Source: an uncultured Lachnospiraceae bacterium
GTDB lineage: Bacteria > Bacillota > Clostridia > Lachnospirales > Lachnospiraceae
Assembly (NCBI GenBank): GCA_910578645.1
Contig: CAJTQI010000001.1
Location: 248,001 to 312,000 of the forward strand
Direction: 5' to 3'
Length of the DNA: 64,000 nucleotides
Under the pieces are notes generated by a model, which made no database searches, was not told where the DNA came from, and worked only from the letters and a program-made list of their open reading frames with translations. Below, one piece after another: positions 8,721 through 16,222 of this stretch. Each line of letters begins with the position of its first letter. Positions within the stretch are counted from its first letter, which is position 1. Made by a program: the position numbers and the translations under genes.

Positions 8721-11700
8721 CTAATAATGCATAAAGTCCTTCTCCCGCAGTATAATCATATCTTCGTCATCATACCTTTTTGCCAGCAGTATATCCATGA
8801 AATGTTTCGGCGTCTTCTTATTGGCATAGCTGATTGCCTCGTCGACTAACTCCCTTACCTCCGCCATGCTTACCTCGTGGTCGCTTGTCTGCCTGTCCGC
8901 AATCCTCGTATGCAATGCCAAAATACCAAATTCATCGATGGAATATTCCATCTCTTCCGCGTACTGCTTCGCGTAAGCCACAAGCGCTTCGTCGTCCAAC
9001 GGCTCGATGTCCACACGCAGATTGAAATTGTTATTCAATACCGGATTCTGTGCAAAAAGCTGGTTCATGTCCTGCTTTTTGTCAAGAATAATCACCAACA
9101 GTCCCATATTGTCTTTCTCTAAGACTTTGACCATCTTGCTCACCACAGGGGGTTTCAGCTTTCCGGCCTTCTCAATAATTAACGCCCCATTATCTAATCT
9201 CGCGAAGGTCTCCGCCACATCCTTCTTATTCAGGACAAGGGACGATATCTTAGCCACCTTCCCGGAGAAATTACTGTCGTTATACTGCATCTCTTTAATT
9301 AATGCTTTCGCAAGAGTAAGCGCGGCGCTCTCCTCCTCGCCGGTTACAATCACATTGCCCGTATATGAAGCAAGACTCATGTTGTCCAGCGTATGTACCA
9401 ACTGCCTCTTAGACTTACGATGATGTGTAAACTGCCCGAAAAGTTCCAATTCATCTTCCGTCAGCTCACGGTCATCCACAGAGCCGGAAACGGCATCTTG
9501 ATGTTCGCCGGTTGTTTCCGGCTCTTGTGCCTCTTCCTGCACTTCTTCATCCTCAAGCTCCGGTTCAAAGGCTTCCTCATCATCCACGGCAGGTTCTTCA
9601 AATCCCTCCGTTTCCTCCAGTTCATCCCCGATACCGCTTTCTATCAATTCACCGACTATTTCATCGGACACTGCAGAAAGGCGCTCCGCAAGCTCGGGCT
9701 TGCGCTCCGGAAGGTCTTCCGGAAGAATCACTTTTTTAATCTTGGGCTTCTGCCCGGATTCTTTCAAAATTGCCGCAACAAATGCCTTTTCTAATTCTTC
9801 TAAAAGACCGTTCTTGGTAGCCTCATCGAAATCCGCAAAAAGATTACCCGTATGTTCCAAAATGCGCTGTCTCACTTCTTCCATACGTTTCTGTTCGTTG
9901 CTCTTCTTCATCTGCTCCCATTCAGCCATAATATCTTCAATGCTAAGCTGTCCGGTAATCTGTTTTTCTATACTCTCCGCATCCGGCACTACAAGACTAA
10001 TCTGCCCATCATATTCTTGGGATAAAATACGGTCAAATTTGGATGGTTTCGCATTAAGCGGCGTCAAAACGCCCGTCCTTGCACCCGGAATCCGGTCAAC
10101 ACGGTCAGTCTGAACCGTCTTTGGCGCCGCCTGTTTTACGCCTGCATCCAAAAGTCCTTCCCTCTCTGCCGACGGTTTCTTCACCTGTGAGGGCACTACT
10201 TTGTCTGGTTCCGGCTCCACTGCCTTAGGGGCATCATTCTTAACAGGCTCCACCTTCTTCGGAAAATTGACAACTTGCGTCTGTCTCAGCCGCTCTTCTA
10301 CTTTCCTGGGGTCCGGCAGTCTGATTGTCTCTTCCAGAAGAGGTGCAATCAGAGACTCCGTAACGGTTCTCTCCTCGCCAATGCTCTCTTCTTCCTCCTG
10401 CATCGGCTCCTCCAATGCAAAAATTTCCTGCATTCCTTCTTTCGCTGTAGTTCTTTCTATGTTTTGTACATCCGCTTGTCCGGGTACATCCTCTGCAAAC
10501 AACTCATCCCCGGAGTTATCTTCCACAAAAATCTCCTGTTGTGTATAAACCTTATCATCATCTTGAACGGCTTCAGCATTCTCTGCTTCTTGCGCATACT
10601 CTTGGGCAAAAGCATCTGTTCCTTCACCCTCTGACTCTTGCGCCAGTTCATCTGAAAGCCATCCCGTCTGCTCCGGCACCTGAGGCTCCGCTGCCCCTTC
10701 TGTCCGGATTTCGGACAATTCATCCGTGACCCATTCCTCTTCCTCTGGCCACTCCATGGATTCTTCTTGCCATTGTGACGGTTCGCTTGGAAATTCCGCC
10801 GTCTGAATTTCCGCCATTTCATCTGACTGCCAATCTGCCTGGGCAACTGCAGGTATTTTTGTCGGTTGGGCCACCCTTTCCTCTGTCATACCGTTCCGGT
10901 GCCAACTGCTCTTTTGCACTTCCTCCTGTGCCTGGTTCTGTTCATCTTCCAGAATCTCTTTCATGCTTTCTGCAAGCGCCATCTGCAGATTAATGGTATT
11001 ATATTGACCCATATCAATGGTCTTTACTTCCGGAAGTTCCATAGTCGGAACTAAGGGTGCACTTAAATCCGGCCCGTCGTCATCATCCTCCTGCGTATGC
11101 TTAACCTTCCCGGCCACCTGCGTATCCACCGAAATATCACTTTCATAATCCGCTGCATAAAGCTGCTCTTCTTCCGAAATCTCTTCCTGCTCTCCCGGCT
11201 CACTGGTCCATGCAGTGTATTTGGCCTGTTGGTCTTCATTCAGCGGTTCATGGAGCGCCTTTAACTCCAATGCTTTGACGACATACTTACCCTCTCCGAA
11301 CCACAGGAACATCTCGTCGCATTCTTCTACACACTTAGTGGAAAGCCCGATTCTATGATACAAATAGGCAAGCTCATATGCCCATTTCTCTCTGTAATCC
11401 CGTTTCTTGAACTCTTCCAGTACGGCAATTCTCTCTTCCAAGCTGACGTCCTGCGCCTCGTATAAACGATACTGCAAAACATATCTTCCCGTATCCTTCG
11501 GCGCAATCTGTACAAATTCTTTATAGTATTCTATAGCCTGCACGTATTCTTCTAACTTAATAGACAGTTCACACAGAGAATATACAATCAGCCTCCCCGT
11601 AGGATGCTTCTCGTAAGCTAACAGAAGAATATCCTTACTCTCCTGAAACCGTCTGTTTATTTTATATAAATCACTGATAGTGCAAAGCATCATAATACTT

Positions 11701-11813
11701 CTAACTCTGCGCCAGTCAATTGTATCCGCTATCTTGACAGCTTCTACATATTCACCCTCGGCAATCAATGCCCGAATTTCATCAGCACGTACTTTGTATT
11801 CATACTTATCCAA
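8721..11813 (-). CDS. TPR, disordered acidic linker and degenerate AAA+-like protein
   Basis: The 1030-residue protein has three parts. Residues about 1-200 form TPR-like helical repeats ('EYVEAVKIADTIDW', 'EYVQAIEYYKEF'). Residues about 200-770 are acidic and low in complexity. The last 250 residues look like an AAA+ core: 'GNVIVTGEEESAALTLAKAL' is where a Walker A loop should be, but the GKT is missing; 'GALIIEKAGKLKP' resembles a Walker B strand without its acidic pair; 'LGLLVIILDKK'-like and lid-like helices follow. Three copies of W-x-[ST]-D-E-[ML] occur at about residues 328, 361 and 385. The start is TTG at 11813 with AGGTGG just upstream. ATP binding is doubtful, and a scaffold role is inferred. 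No function is known to me. Confidence 0.8.
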   Translation of the reverse strand: MDKYEYKVRADEIRALIAEGEYVEAVKIADTIDWRRVRSIMMLCTISDLYKINRRFQESKDILLLAYEKHPTGRLIVYSLCELSIKLEEYVQAIEYYKEFVQIAPKDTGRYVLQYRLYEAQDVSLEERIAVLEEFKKRDYREKWAYELAYLYHRIGLSTKCVEECDEMFLWFGEGKYVVKALELKALHEPLNEDQQAKYTAWTSEPGEQEEISEEEQLYAADYESDISVDTQVAGKVKHTQEDDDDGPDLSAPLVPTMELPEVKTIDMGQYNTINLQMALAESMKEILEDEQNQAQEEVQKSSWHRNGMTEERVAQPTKIPAVAQADWQSDEMAEIQTAEFPSEPSQWQEESMEWPEEEEWVTDELSEIRTEGAAEPQVPEQTGWLSDELAQESEGEGTDAFAQEYAQEAENAEAVQDDDKVYTQQEIFVEDNSGDELFAEDVPGQADVQNIERTTAKEGMQEIFALEEPMQEEEESIGEERTVTESLIAPLLEETIRLPDPRKVEERLRQTQVVNFPKKVEPVKNDAPKAVEPEPDKVVPSQVKKPSAEREGLLDAGVKQAAPKTVQTDRVDRIPGARTGVLTPLNAKPSKFDRILSQEYDGQISLVVPDAESIEKQITGQLSIEDIMAEWEQMKKSNEQKRMEEVRQRILEHTGNLFADFDEATKNGLLEELEKAFVAAILKESGQKPKIKKVILPEDLPERKPELAERLSAVSDEIVGELIESGIGDELEETEGFEEPAVDDEEAFEPELEDEEVQEEAQEPETTGEHQDAVSGSVDDRELTEDELELFGQFTHHRKSKRQLVHTLDNMSLASYTGNVIVTGEEESAALTLAKALIKEMQYNDSNFSGKVAKISSLVLNKKDVAETFARLDNGALIIEKAGKLKPPVVSKMVKVLEKDNMGLLVIILDKKQDMNQLFAQNPVLNNNFNLRVDIEPLDDEALVAYAKQYAEEMEYSIDEFGILALHTRIADRQTSDHEVSMAEVRELVDEAISYANKKTPKHFMDILLAKRYDDEDMIILREKDFMHY

Positions 11814-11985
11814 GGTGCCACCTCATTACCGTATTTTCGTAACTATTCGGAACTTTGTACCGCATTGTTACGCATTTTTCTACATAGTAACCCTATTATT
11901 CACCGTTCTAGTTTACCATAGCCTCCTGTCAATGTAAACAAAATATGTAGAAAAAACAGTAACCGTAAAACCAAAATCCAAAATA

Positions 11986-12046
11986 TAAAAAGGCACCCTT
12001 ATCCGGTATCTTATTGTTAAATATATACCAACATTTAGGGATGCCT
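11986..12046 (-). terminator. intrinsic terminator downstream of rsmA
   Basis: AGGCATCCCT and AGGGTGCCT (minus strand) form the outer stem and GGTAT/ATACC an inner one, followed by TTTTTATATTTT. It lies about 65 bases after the rsmA stop and 170 bases before the next gene. Confidence 0.7.
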
Positions 12047-12109
12047 CAATATACAATCACTCTATATTGTACCTTTACTATAAAACTCCAATAAAAGACA
12101 TTCGCTGCC

Positions 12110-12985
12110 TCATACACGCCCTCGCCGCACCAAAAGAAGTCTATTCGACAGTTCGGCAAACTGCTCCAATGTCAACGCTTCTCCCCGCACGGATACCGAA
12201 AGTCCCATCTCATCTAAAACCTCTTCCACCTGCCCTCTTCTCAGGTCAATATTGCCTGCATTCGCCAAACCATTCGCCAGTGTTTTTCTTCTCTGGTTAA
12301 AAGACGCACGGATTATGGCAAACATCCATGCTTCATCCACCGCCTGCACAGGCGGTTGTTCATATCTCGTCAATCGGATTACCGTGCTGTCTACATTAGG
12401 CTTTGGCATGAAACATGCTGCCGGCACTTTCGTAATAATTTCCGGTTTCGCATAGTATTGTACTGCCAGGGAAAGTGCTCCATAATCCTTCGTTCCCGGT
12501 CCCACACGCATTCTGTCCGCCACTTCCTTTTGTACCATGACCGTTACACTCCGTATAGGTATCTGTTTCTCAAACAGCGCCATAATAATCGGTGTGGTGA
12601 TATAATATGGAAGGTTCGCCACCACTTTTAGCGGTTTTCCCCCATGTTCTTCCACAATCTTATGGATGTCCAATTTCAGGATATCTTCATTGAGCACCGT
12701 CACATTACTGTAGTCTGCCAACGTCTCGTCCAGAATCGGAATCAGGTTCTTGTCAATTTCCACTGCTATGACTTCTCCTGCTTCCTCCGCCAAACGCTGG
12801 GTCAGTGTGCCGATGCCCGGCCCGATTTCCAGGGCGACATCTTGTTTCGTAAGGTCGGCCGCCTCAATAATCTTATCTAATATGCTACTGTCTACCAGAA
12901 AATTCTGTCCAAATTTTTTCTGGAATCCGAACTGGTATTTATGTACAATCTCTGACGTACTGCTTCTGTTCCCTAAAGTTGCCAT
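12110..12985 (-). CDS. rsmA: 16S rRNA (adenine-1518/1519-N6) dimethyltransferase
   Basis: RsmA (KsgA) dimethylates two adjacent adenines in the 3' hairpin of 16S rRNA during 30S maturation, using S-adenosylmethionine. Family signatures are 'KKFGQNFLVD' near the N-terminus, SAM motif I 'LEIGPGIGTLT', the acidic loop 'AVEIDKNL' and the catalytic 'NLPYYITTPI'. Length is normal (about 291). I start at the second ATG (12985), because GAGAGG directly abuts the first ATG (12991) and is well spaced from the second. It is downstream of tatD, a frequent pairing in Firmicutes. Confidence 0.95.
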   Translation of the reverse strand: MATLGNRSSTSEIVHKYQFGFQKKFGQNFLVDSSILDKIIEAADLTKQDVALEIGPGIGTLTQRLAEEAGEVIAVEIDKNLIPILDETLADYSNVTVLNEDILKLDIHKIVEEHGGKPLKVVANLPYYITTPIIMALFEKQIPIRSVTVMVQKEVADRMRVGPGTKDYGALSLAVQYYAKPEIITKVPAACFMPKPNVDSTVIRLTRYEQPPVQAVDEAWMFAIIRASFNQRRKTLANGLANAGNIDLRRGQVEEVLDEMGLSVSVRGEALTLEQFAELSNRLLLVRRGRV

Positions 12986-13042
12986 ATCCATCCTCTCATT
13001 TTATAAACCGTAACATAAGTACAAATATATCATACTTTACCG

Positions 13043-13813
13043 TCAATCCGTAATGCCAAACAGCTCCATCGCATTTCTGCATGTGATTTCCACTACATCT
13101 TCGTAACATATATGCTTAAGTTCCGCTACTGCCTGGGCAATACAAGGAAGGTTTAACGATGAATTTCGCTTCCCACGGTTTGGTTCCGGCGCCAGATAGG
13201 GACTGTCCGTTTCTAGCAAAAGCCTATCCATCGGAATATATTCTACCGCTTCTTTCAACTTCCTGGCATTCTTAAAAGTAATCACGCCGCCAATCCCGAA
13301 ATAGAAATCCATTGCAAGATATTCCCGCGCAATCTCTTTCGTGTAAGAATAACAGTGAATGACGCCGCCGGCCTCCTCGGCATGAAGTGAGCGCATGATA
13401 TCTAACGTATCTTTCGCCGCCTCCCTGGAATGGATAATCACCGGGAGTCTGACTTCCTTCGCCAGTTCCAACTGTCTCTCAAACCATCGTTTCTGTATCT
13501 GTTCCTTCGGTTCCGGCCAATGATAATCCAATCCTATCTCTCCTACCGCCACCACCTTATCCGCCATACACTGCTTTCTCAGCCATGCAAAACGCTCCTC
13601 GTTTAACTCTGCCGTCTCACCCGGATGCACGCCCATAGCGCCATATACAAAAGGATATTGTTCCATCAATTCCAACGTAACCTTACAGCTATCCAGACTG
13701 GCTCCCACATTAATTACTTTATCTATGCCCTGCTCCCGCAAGGAGGACAGCAACTCATGTCTGTCTTCATCAAATGCCTCATCATCATAGTGCGCATGAC
13801 TTTCAAATATCAT
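13043..13813 (-). CDS. tatD: TatD-family metal-dependent hydrolase
   Basis: TatD proteins are cytosolic TIM-barrel metallo-hydrolases with 3'-5' DNase activity in some members. Metal ligands are visible in order: 'SHAHYDD', 'GEIGLDYH', 'IIHSREA', 'VIHCYSYT' and 'LLETDSPYLAP'. Length (about 256) fits. The start is uncertain: in-frame GTG (13837) and ATG (13825) also exist. I chose the ATG at 13813 because family members begin at this point (M-I-F-x-S-H-x-H). It lies 57 bases upstream of rsmA, probably in one transcript. Confidence 0.92.
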   Translation of the reverse strand: MIFESHAHYDDEAFDEDRHELLSSLREQGIDKVINVGASLDSCKVTLELMEQYPFVYGAMGVHPGETAELNEERFAWLRKQCMADKVVAVGEIGLDYHWPEPKEQIQKRWFERQLELAKEVRLPVIIHSREAAKDTLDIMRSLHAEEAGGVIHCYSYTKEIAREYLAMDFYFGIGGVITFKNARKLKEAVEYIPMDRLLLETDSPYLAPEPNRGKRNSSLNLPCIAQAVAELKHICYEDVVEITCRNAMELFGITD

Positions 13814-13905
13814 TTCGGTTCCCATACCTTTCTTCACTGTCTTTCTTTTAAGTTTACCCGAAAAAGTAAATTTTGTAAAAAAATTAAATTTTTCTTAAAA
13901 AATGC

Positions 13906-13934
13906 TTGCATTATATAAAACATTATACTATAAT
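13906..13934 (+). promoter_or_regulatory. sigma-70/SigA promoter of tRNA-Lys
   Basis: TTGCAT (13906-13911), a 17-base spacer, then TATAAT (13929-13934). The expected start point is about 30-35 bases before the tRNA. Confidence 0.8.
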
Positions 13935-13973
13935 AACTCTTGCGTGTTGAGGAAACAGCACAACATAGAGTAC

Positions 13974-14046
13974 GCACCGCTAGCTCAGTTGGTAGAGCAC
14001 CTGACTCTTAATCAGGGTGTCCAGGGTTCGAGCCCCTGGCGGTGCA
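13974..14046 (+). tRNA. tRNA-Lys (anticodon CTT)
   Basis: The 73-base sequence folds as a cloverleaf. The acceptor is GCACCGC/GCGGTGC with discriminator A, the D-arm is GCTCAGTTGGTAGAGC, the anticodon loop is CTCTTAA within CCTGA/TCAGG (anticodon CTT, reads AAG), and the T-arm is CCAGG GTTCGAG CCCTGG-like. CCA is not encoded. Confidence 0.96.
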
Positions 14047-14051
14047 TTTAT

Positions 14052-14099
14052 AAGAACTGATTTTGGAGATATAGAAGCTCTGGGGTCGGTTCTTTTTTT
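14052..14099 (+). terminator. intrinsic terminator of tRNA-Lys
   Basis: AAGAACTGA (14052-14060) pairs with TCGGTTCTT (14086-14094, one G-T pair), followed by a run of seven T. It lies 5 bases after the tRNA. Confidence 0.8.
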
Positions 14100-14120
14100 G
14101 TTGTTTTTCATTCAAACCTG

Positions 14121-14966
14121 TCAAAATGTAATTCCCATAGCTTCTATTACCACTCCGGCCAAAACGCCGACTATATATAACAACCCAATAAATTTTAGGT
14201 TCTCCTTACGCTCGTCGTTCACCCGAAGAAGCACAATAAGCCCAATTCCCGTACCGGACAAAAGACCTGCAAGCATTGCCCCCGCACTCAGCACGCCATT
14301 TAGATAGAGCTGTGTAACAGCCACGGACGCCGCACAATTAGGAATCATCCCAATCAGGCCGGCAAGCATCGCACCAATGACCGGCCGGTTAAAAAGCACG
14401 TTGCTCAACACGTCCTCGCCAATCCACCCAATCAACAAATTCAATCCTAAAGAAATCAGAAAAAGATAGAGAAAAATCTCCACGGTATGGTGCAATGCCG
14501 ATTTCCAGATACCCCTTTCACAATGGCAATGGTGCTGCTCGCACAAATGTTCAATCTGTAAATCTTTCTTATCTTTCCGGAAAATAAAATCGACAATAAA
14601 CCCTGCAAGCATGGCAACGGCAACCTTTACCGCCAATATTTTCCAAATTACAATCGCTTTCACATTCTCTGAAACCATAATGGGAAGCATTTCATCAGAA
14701 GTAGACAAAAAGACAGCAAGCAGCGTCCCCATAGTAATGATTCTTCCTGCGTAAAGGTTGGCCGCCGCTGCCGAAAAACCACACTGTGGAAAAACACCTA
14801 AAACAGCGCCAATTACCGGGCCGCCTTTTCCCGCCCTGCGTATTGCCGCCTGCATGTGTTCTCCCGCTTTATGCTCCAGGTATTCCATCATCAGATATGT
14901 CCCAAAAAGGAGCGGAAGTAACCGCATACTATCTATAAAACTATCCAAAATTGCGTCAATAATCAT
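14121..14966 (-). CDS. ArsP_2-type putative heavy-metal/manganese exporter
   Basis: This is a multi-spanning membrane protein of about 281 residues built as two related halves. The halves carry the matching motifs 'VLGVFPQCGFSAAAANLYAGR' (split here as FPQCGFS and NLYAGR) and 'IPNCAASVAVTQLYLNG'. Such paired P-x-C-x-S/A motifs are seen in the 10-TM putative metal exporter family (ArsP_2). Between the halves is a cytoplasmic loop rich in His and Cys (EHLCEQHHCHCE) that could bind metal. The upstream in-frame extension is poor in hydrophobic residues, so I start at the ATG at 14966. The substrate is unknown. It lies beside tRNA-Lys and convergent to it. Confidence 0.75.
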   Translation of the reverse strand: MIIDAILDSFIDSMRLLPLLFGTYLMMEYLEHKAGEHMQAAIRRAGKGGPVIGAVLGVFPQCGFSAAAANLYAGRIITMGTLLAVFLSTSDEMLPIMVSENVKAIVIWKILAVKVAVAMLAGFIVDFIFRKDKKDLQIEHLCEQHHCHCERGIWKSALHHTVEIFLYLFLISLGLNLLIGWIGEDVLSNVLFNRPVIGAMLAGLIGMIPNCAASVAVTQLYLNGVLSAGAMLAGLLSGTGIGLIVLLRVNDERKENLKFIGLLYIVGVLAGVVIEAMGITF

Positions 14967-15137
14967 CTTTGCTTCTTTCCGCGGAGCCCAAACCGCTTTA
15001 CACACTAGAATACCTTTTCTGCCTGAAAAATGCAAGTTACATTTTAATTTATTGAAGTTCCAATTGATTCTTATACGAAAATATATTAATATAGTAAGTG
15101 TAAGTTTGTCGATGTATGGCAAAAGGAAGGGGTTCTA

Positions 15138-15407
15138 ATGGATGGTTTAAAAAATGCAATGGAGGATGCGGTAGAATATCAGCTCAATAATCTGCTGCCT
15201 ACTATGCCGCAGGTGTGTTCCTGCGAGAAGTGCCGCTTGGATATGGCATCCTATGCGCTTAACAGGCTTCCTCCTCAGTATGTGCGGACGAATACTGGCG
15301 CTCTTTATAAAAAGTTGACTAATTCTTCTGTGCAAGTGGAAGTGGAAGTCATGGCTGCCGTGATTTCCGCCATTAAAATAATCAGTGCACATCCAAAACA
15401 CGATTAA
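15138..15407 (+). CDS. ComFB-domain protein
   Basis: The 89-residue protein matches the late-competence ComFB family: 'NAMEDAVEYQLNNLL', then 'CSCEKCRLDMASYALNRLPP', then 'YVRTNTGALYKKL'. Cysteines 27, 29 and 32 are in the position used for zinc in some members. In cyanobacteria and Bacillus, ComFB-domain proteins have been reported to bind cyclic dinucleotides; that is recalled literature, and whether it holds here is open. The start is preceded by AAGGGG. It is a single gene with its own terminator and is the first plus-strand protein gene of the window. Confidence 0.85.
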   Translation: MDGLKNAMEDAVEYQLNNLLPTMPQVCSCEKCRLDMASYALNRLPPQYVRTNTGALYKKLTNSSVQVEVEVMAAVISAIKIISAHPKHD

Positions 15408-15420
15408 ATTACGGCAGACT

Positions 15421-15448
15421 AAAGCCAGACCGGTTGGTCTGGCTTTTT
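15421..15448 (+). terminator. intrinsic terminator of the ComFB gene
   Basis: AAAGCCAGACC, loop GGTT, GGTCTGGCTTT and then TT. An 11-bp GC-rich stem sits between two convergent genes and may also help stop the minus-strand CarD gene. Confidence 0.85.
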
Positions 15449-15466
15449 CATTTCCCTTATACACTC

Positions 15467-16006
15467 TCAGTGAATAATGGGACACATGCCCTGTGCCATG
15501 CTCTTTTGTCTGCTGACTTCATCCCTGATATAGGATTCTACTTCTCCCTTGGGAATGGAAAGCGCAAGCGCCATTTCACTGTAAAGAAGTTCTTCGGCCT
15601 TCCGCAGATACTGCTCGTCAGAGGAAAGTACCTTCTTGCCTTCCCTCAACCTGTTTTGCTTACGCAGATAAAGGGTCTTGATAATCTGTACAAGACTCTC
15701 ACAATTATAAGTGCGGATTGCCTCCTTGTACATTTGCTCTCTGCTTTTCTCCTCCTGAATCCAAACCGTGTCAATCTCAGTGATGTGTCCGACTAAGTCC
15801 TCTGCTTCTTCCCTCGTCATAATCTTGCGCATAACAACCTTTTCATTATCCACAGGCACATAAATCGTACTCGCTTTCTCAAATACCGGCTCCAAAACAT
15901 AATATTTACGTTTCTTATCCAACCGGTCGAGCGGATTTCCAGTGACGTTGACAACACGACAGACACCGTGTCCGCCACACATAATCAGTTCTCCTTTTTT
16001 AAACAT
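15467..16006 (-). CDS. CarD/CdnL-family transcriptional regulator
   Basis: CarD-type proteins bind the RNA polymerase beta subunit and stabilise open complexes. The N-terminal Tudor-like domain is clear ('GELIMCGGHGVCRVVNV' and 'YYVLEPVFEKASTIYVPVDN'). It is followed by the helical DNA-contacting domain ('YNCESLVQIIKTLYLRKQNR' and 'LSSDEQYLRKAEELLYSEMA'). I start at the ATG at 16006, because GGAGG is 5 bases before it and the in-frame TTG upstream lies on that GGAGG. It is about 179 residues, a normal size, and transcribed alone. Confidence 0.9.
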   Translation of the reverse strand: MFKKGELIMCGGHGVCRVVNVTGNPLDRLDKKRKYYVLEPVFEKASTIYVPVDNEKVVMRKIMTREEAEDLVGHITEIDTVWIQEEKSREQMYKEAIRTYNCESLVQIIKTLYLRKQNRLREGKKVLSSDEQYLRKAEELLYSEMALALSIPKGEVESYIRDEVSRQKSMAQGMCPIIH

Positions 16007-16222
16007 AACACCCTCCAATATTCCTGTGCCTAATACATACCGACAATTTCGCTTCTATATATTAGTTTAACACCAAATTCCAATTTTAGTAAGTTTTTTC
16101 TGAAAATTATATGGATTTCAGCGTTTTTTTCGCATTTTTAAATTTGGCAGTACATAAAAATATCTTTTTTGACATATTTTGTAAAATACAGGAAAGTGTT
16201 TTGTATATAATACCCTTTGTTT

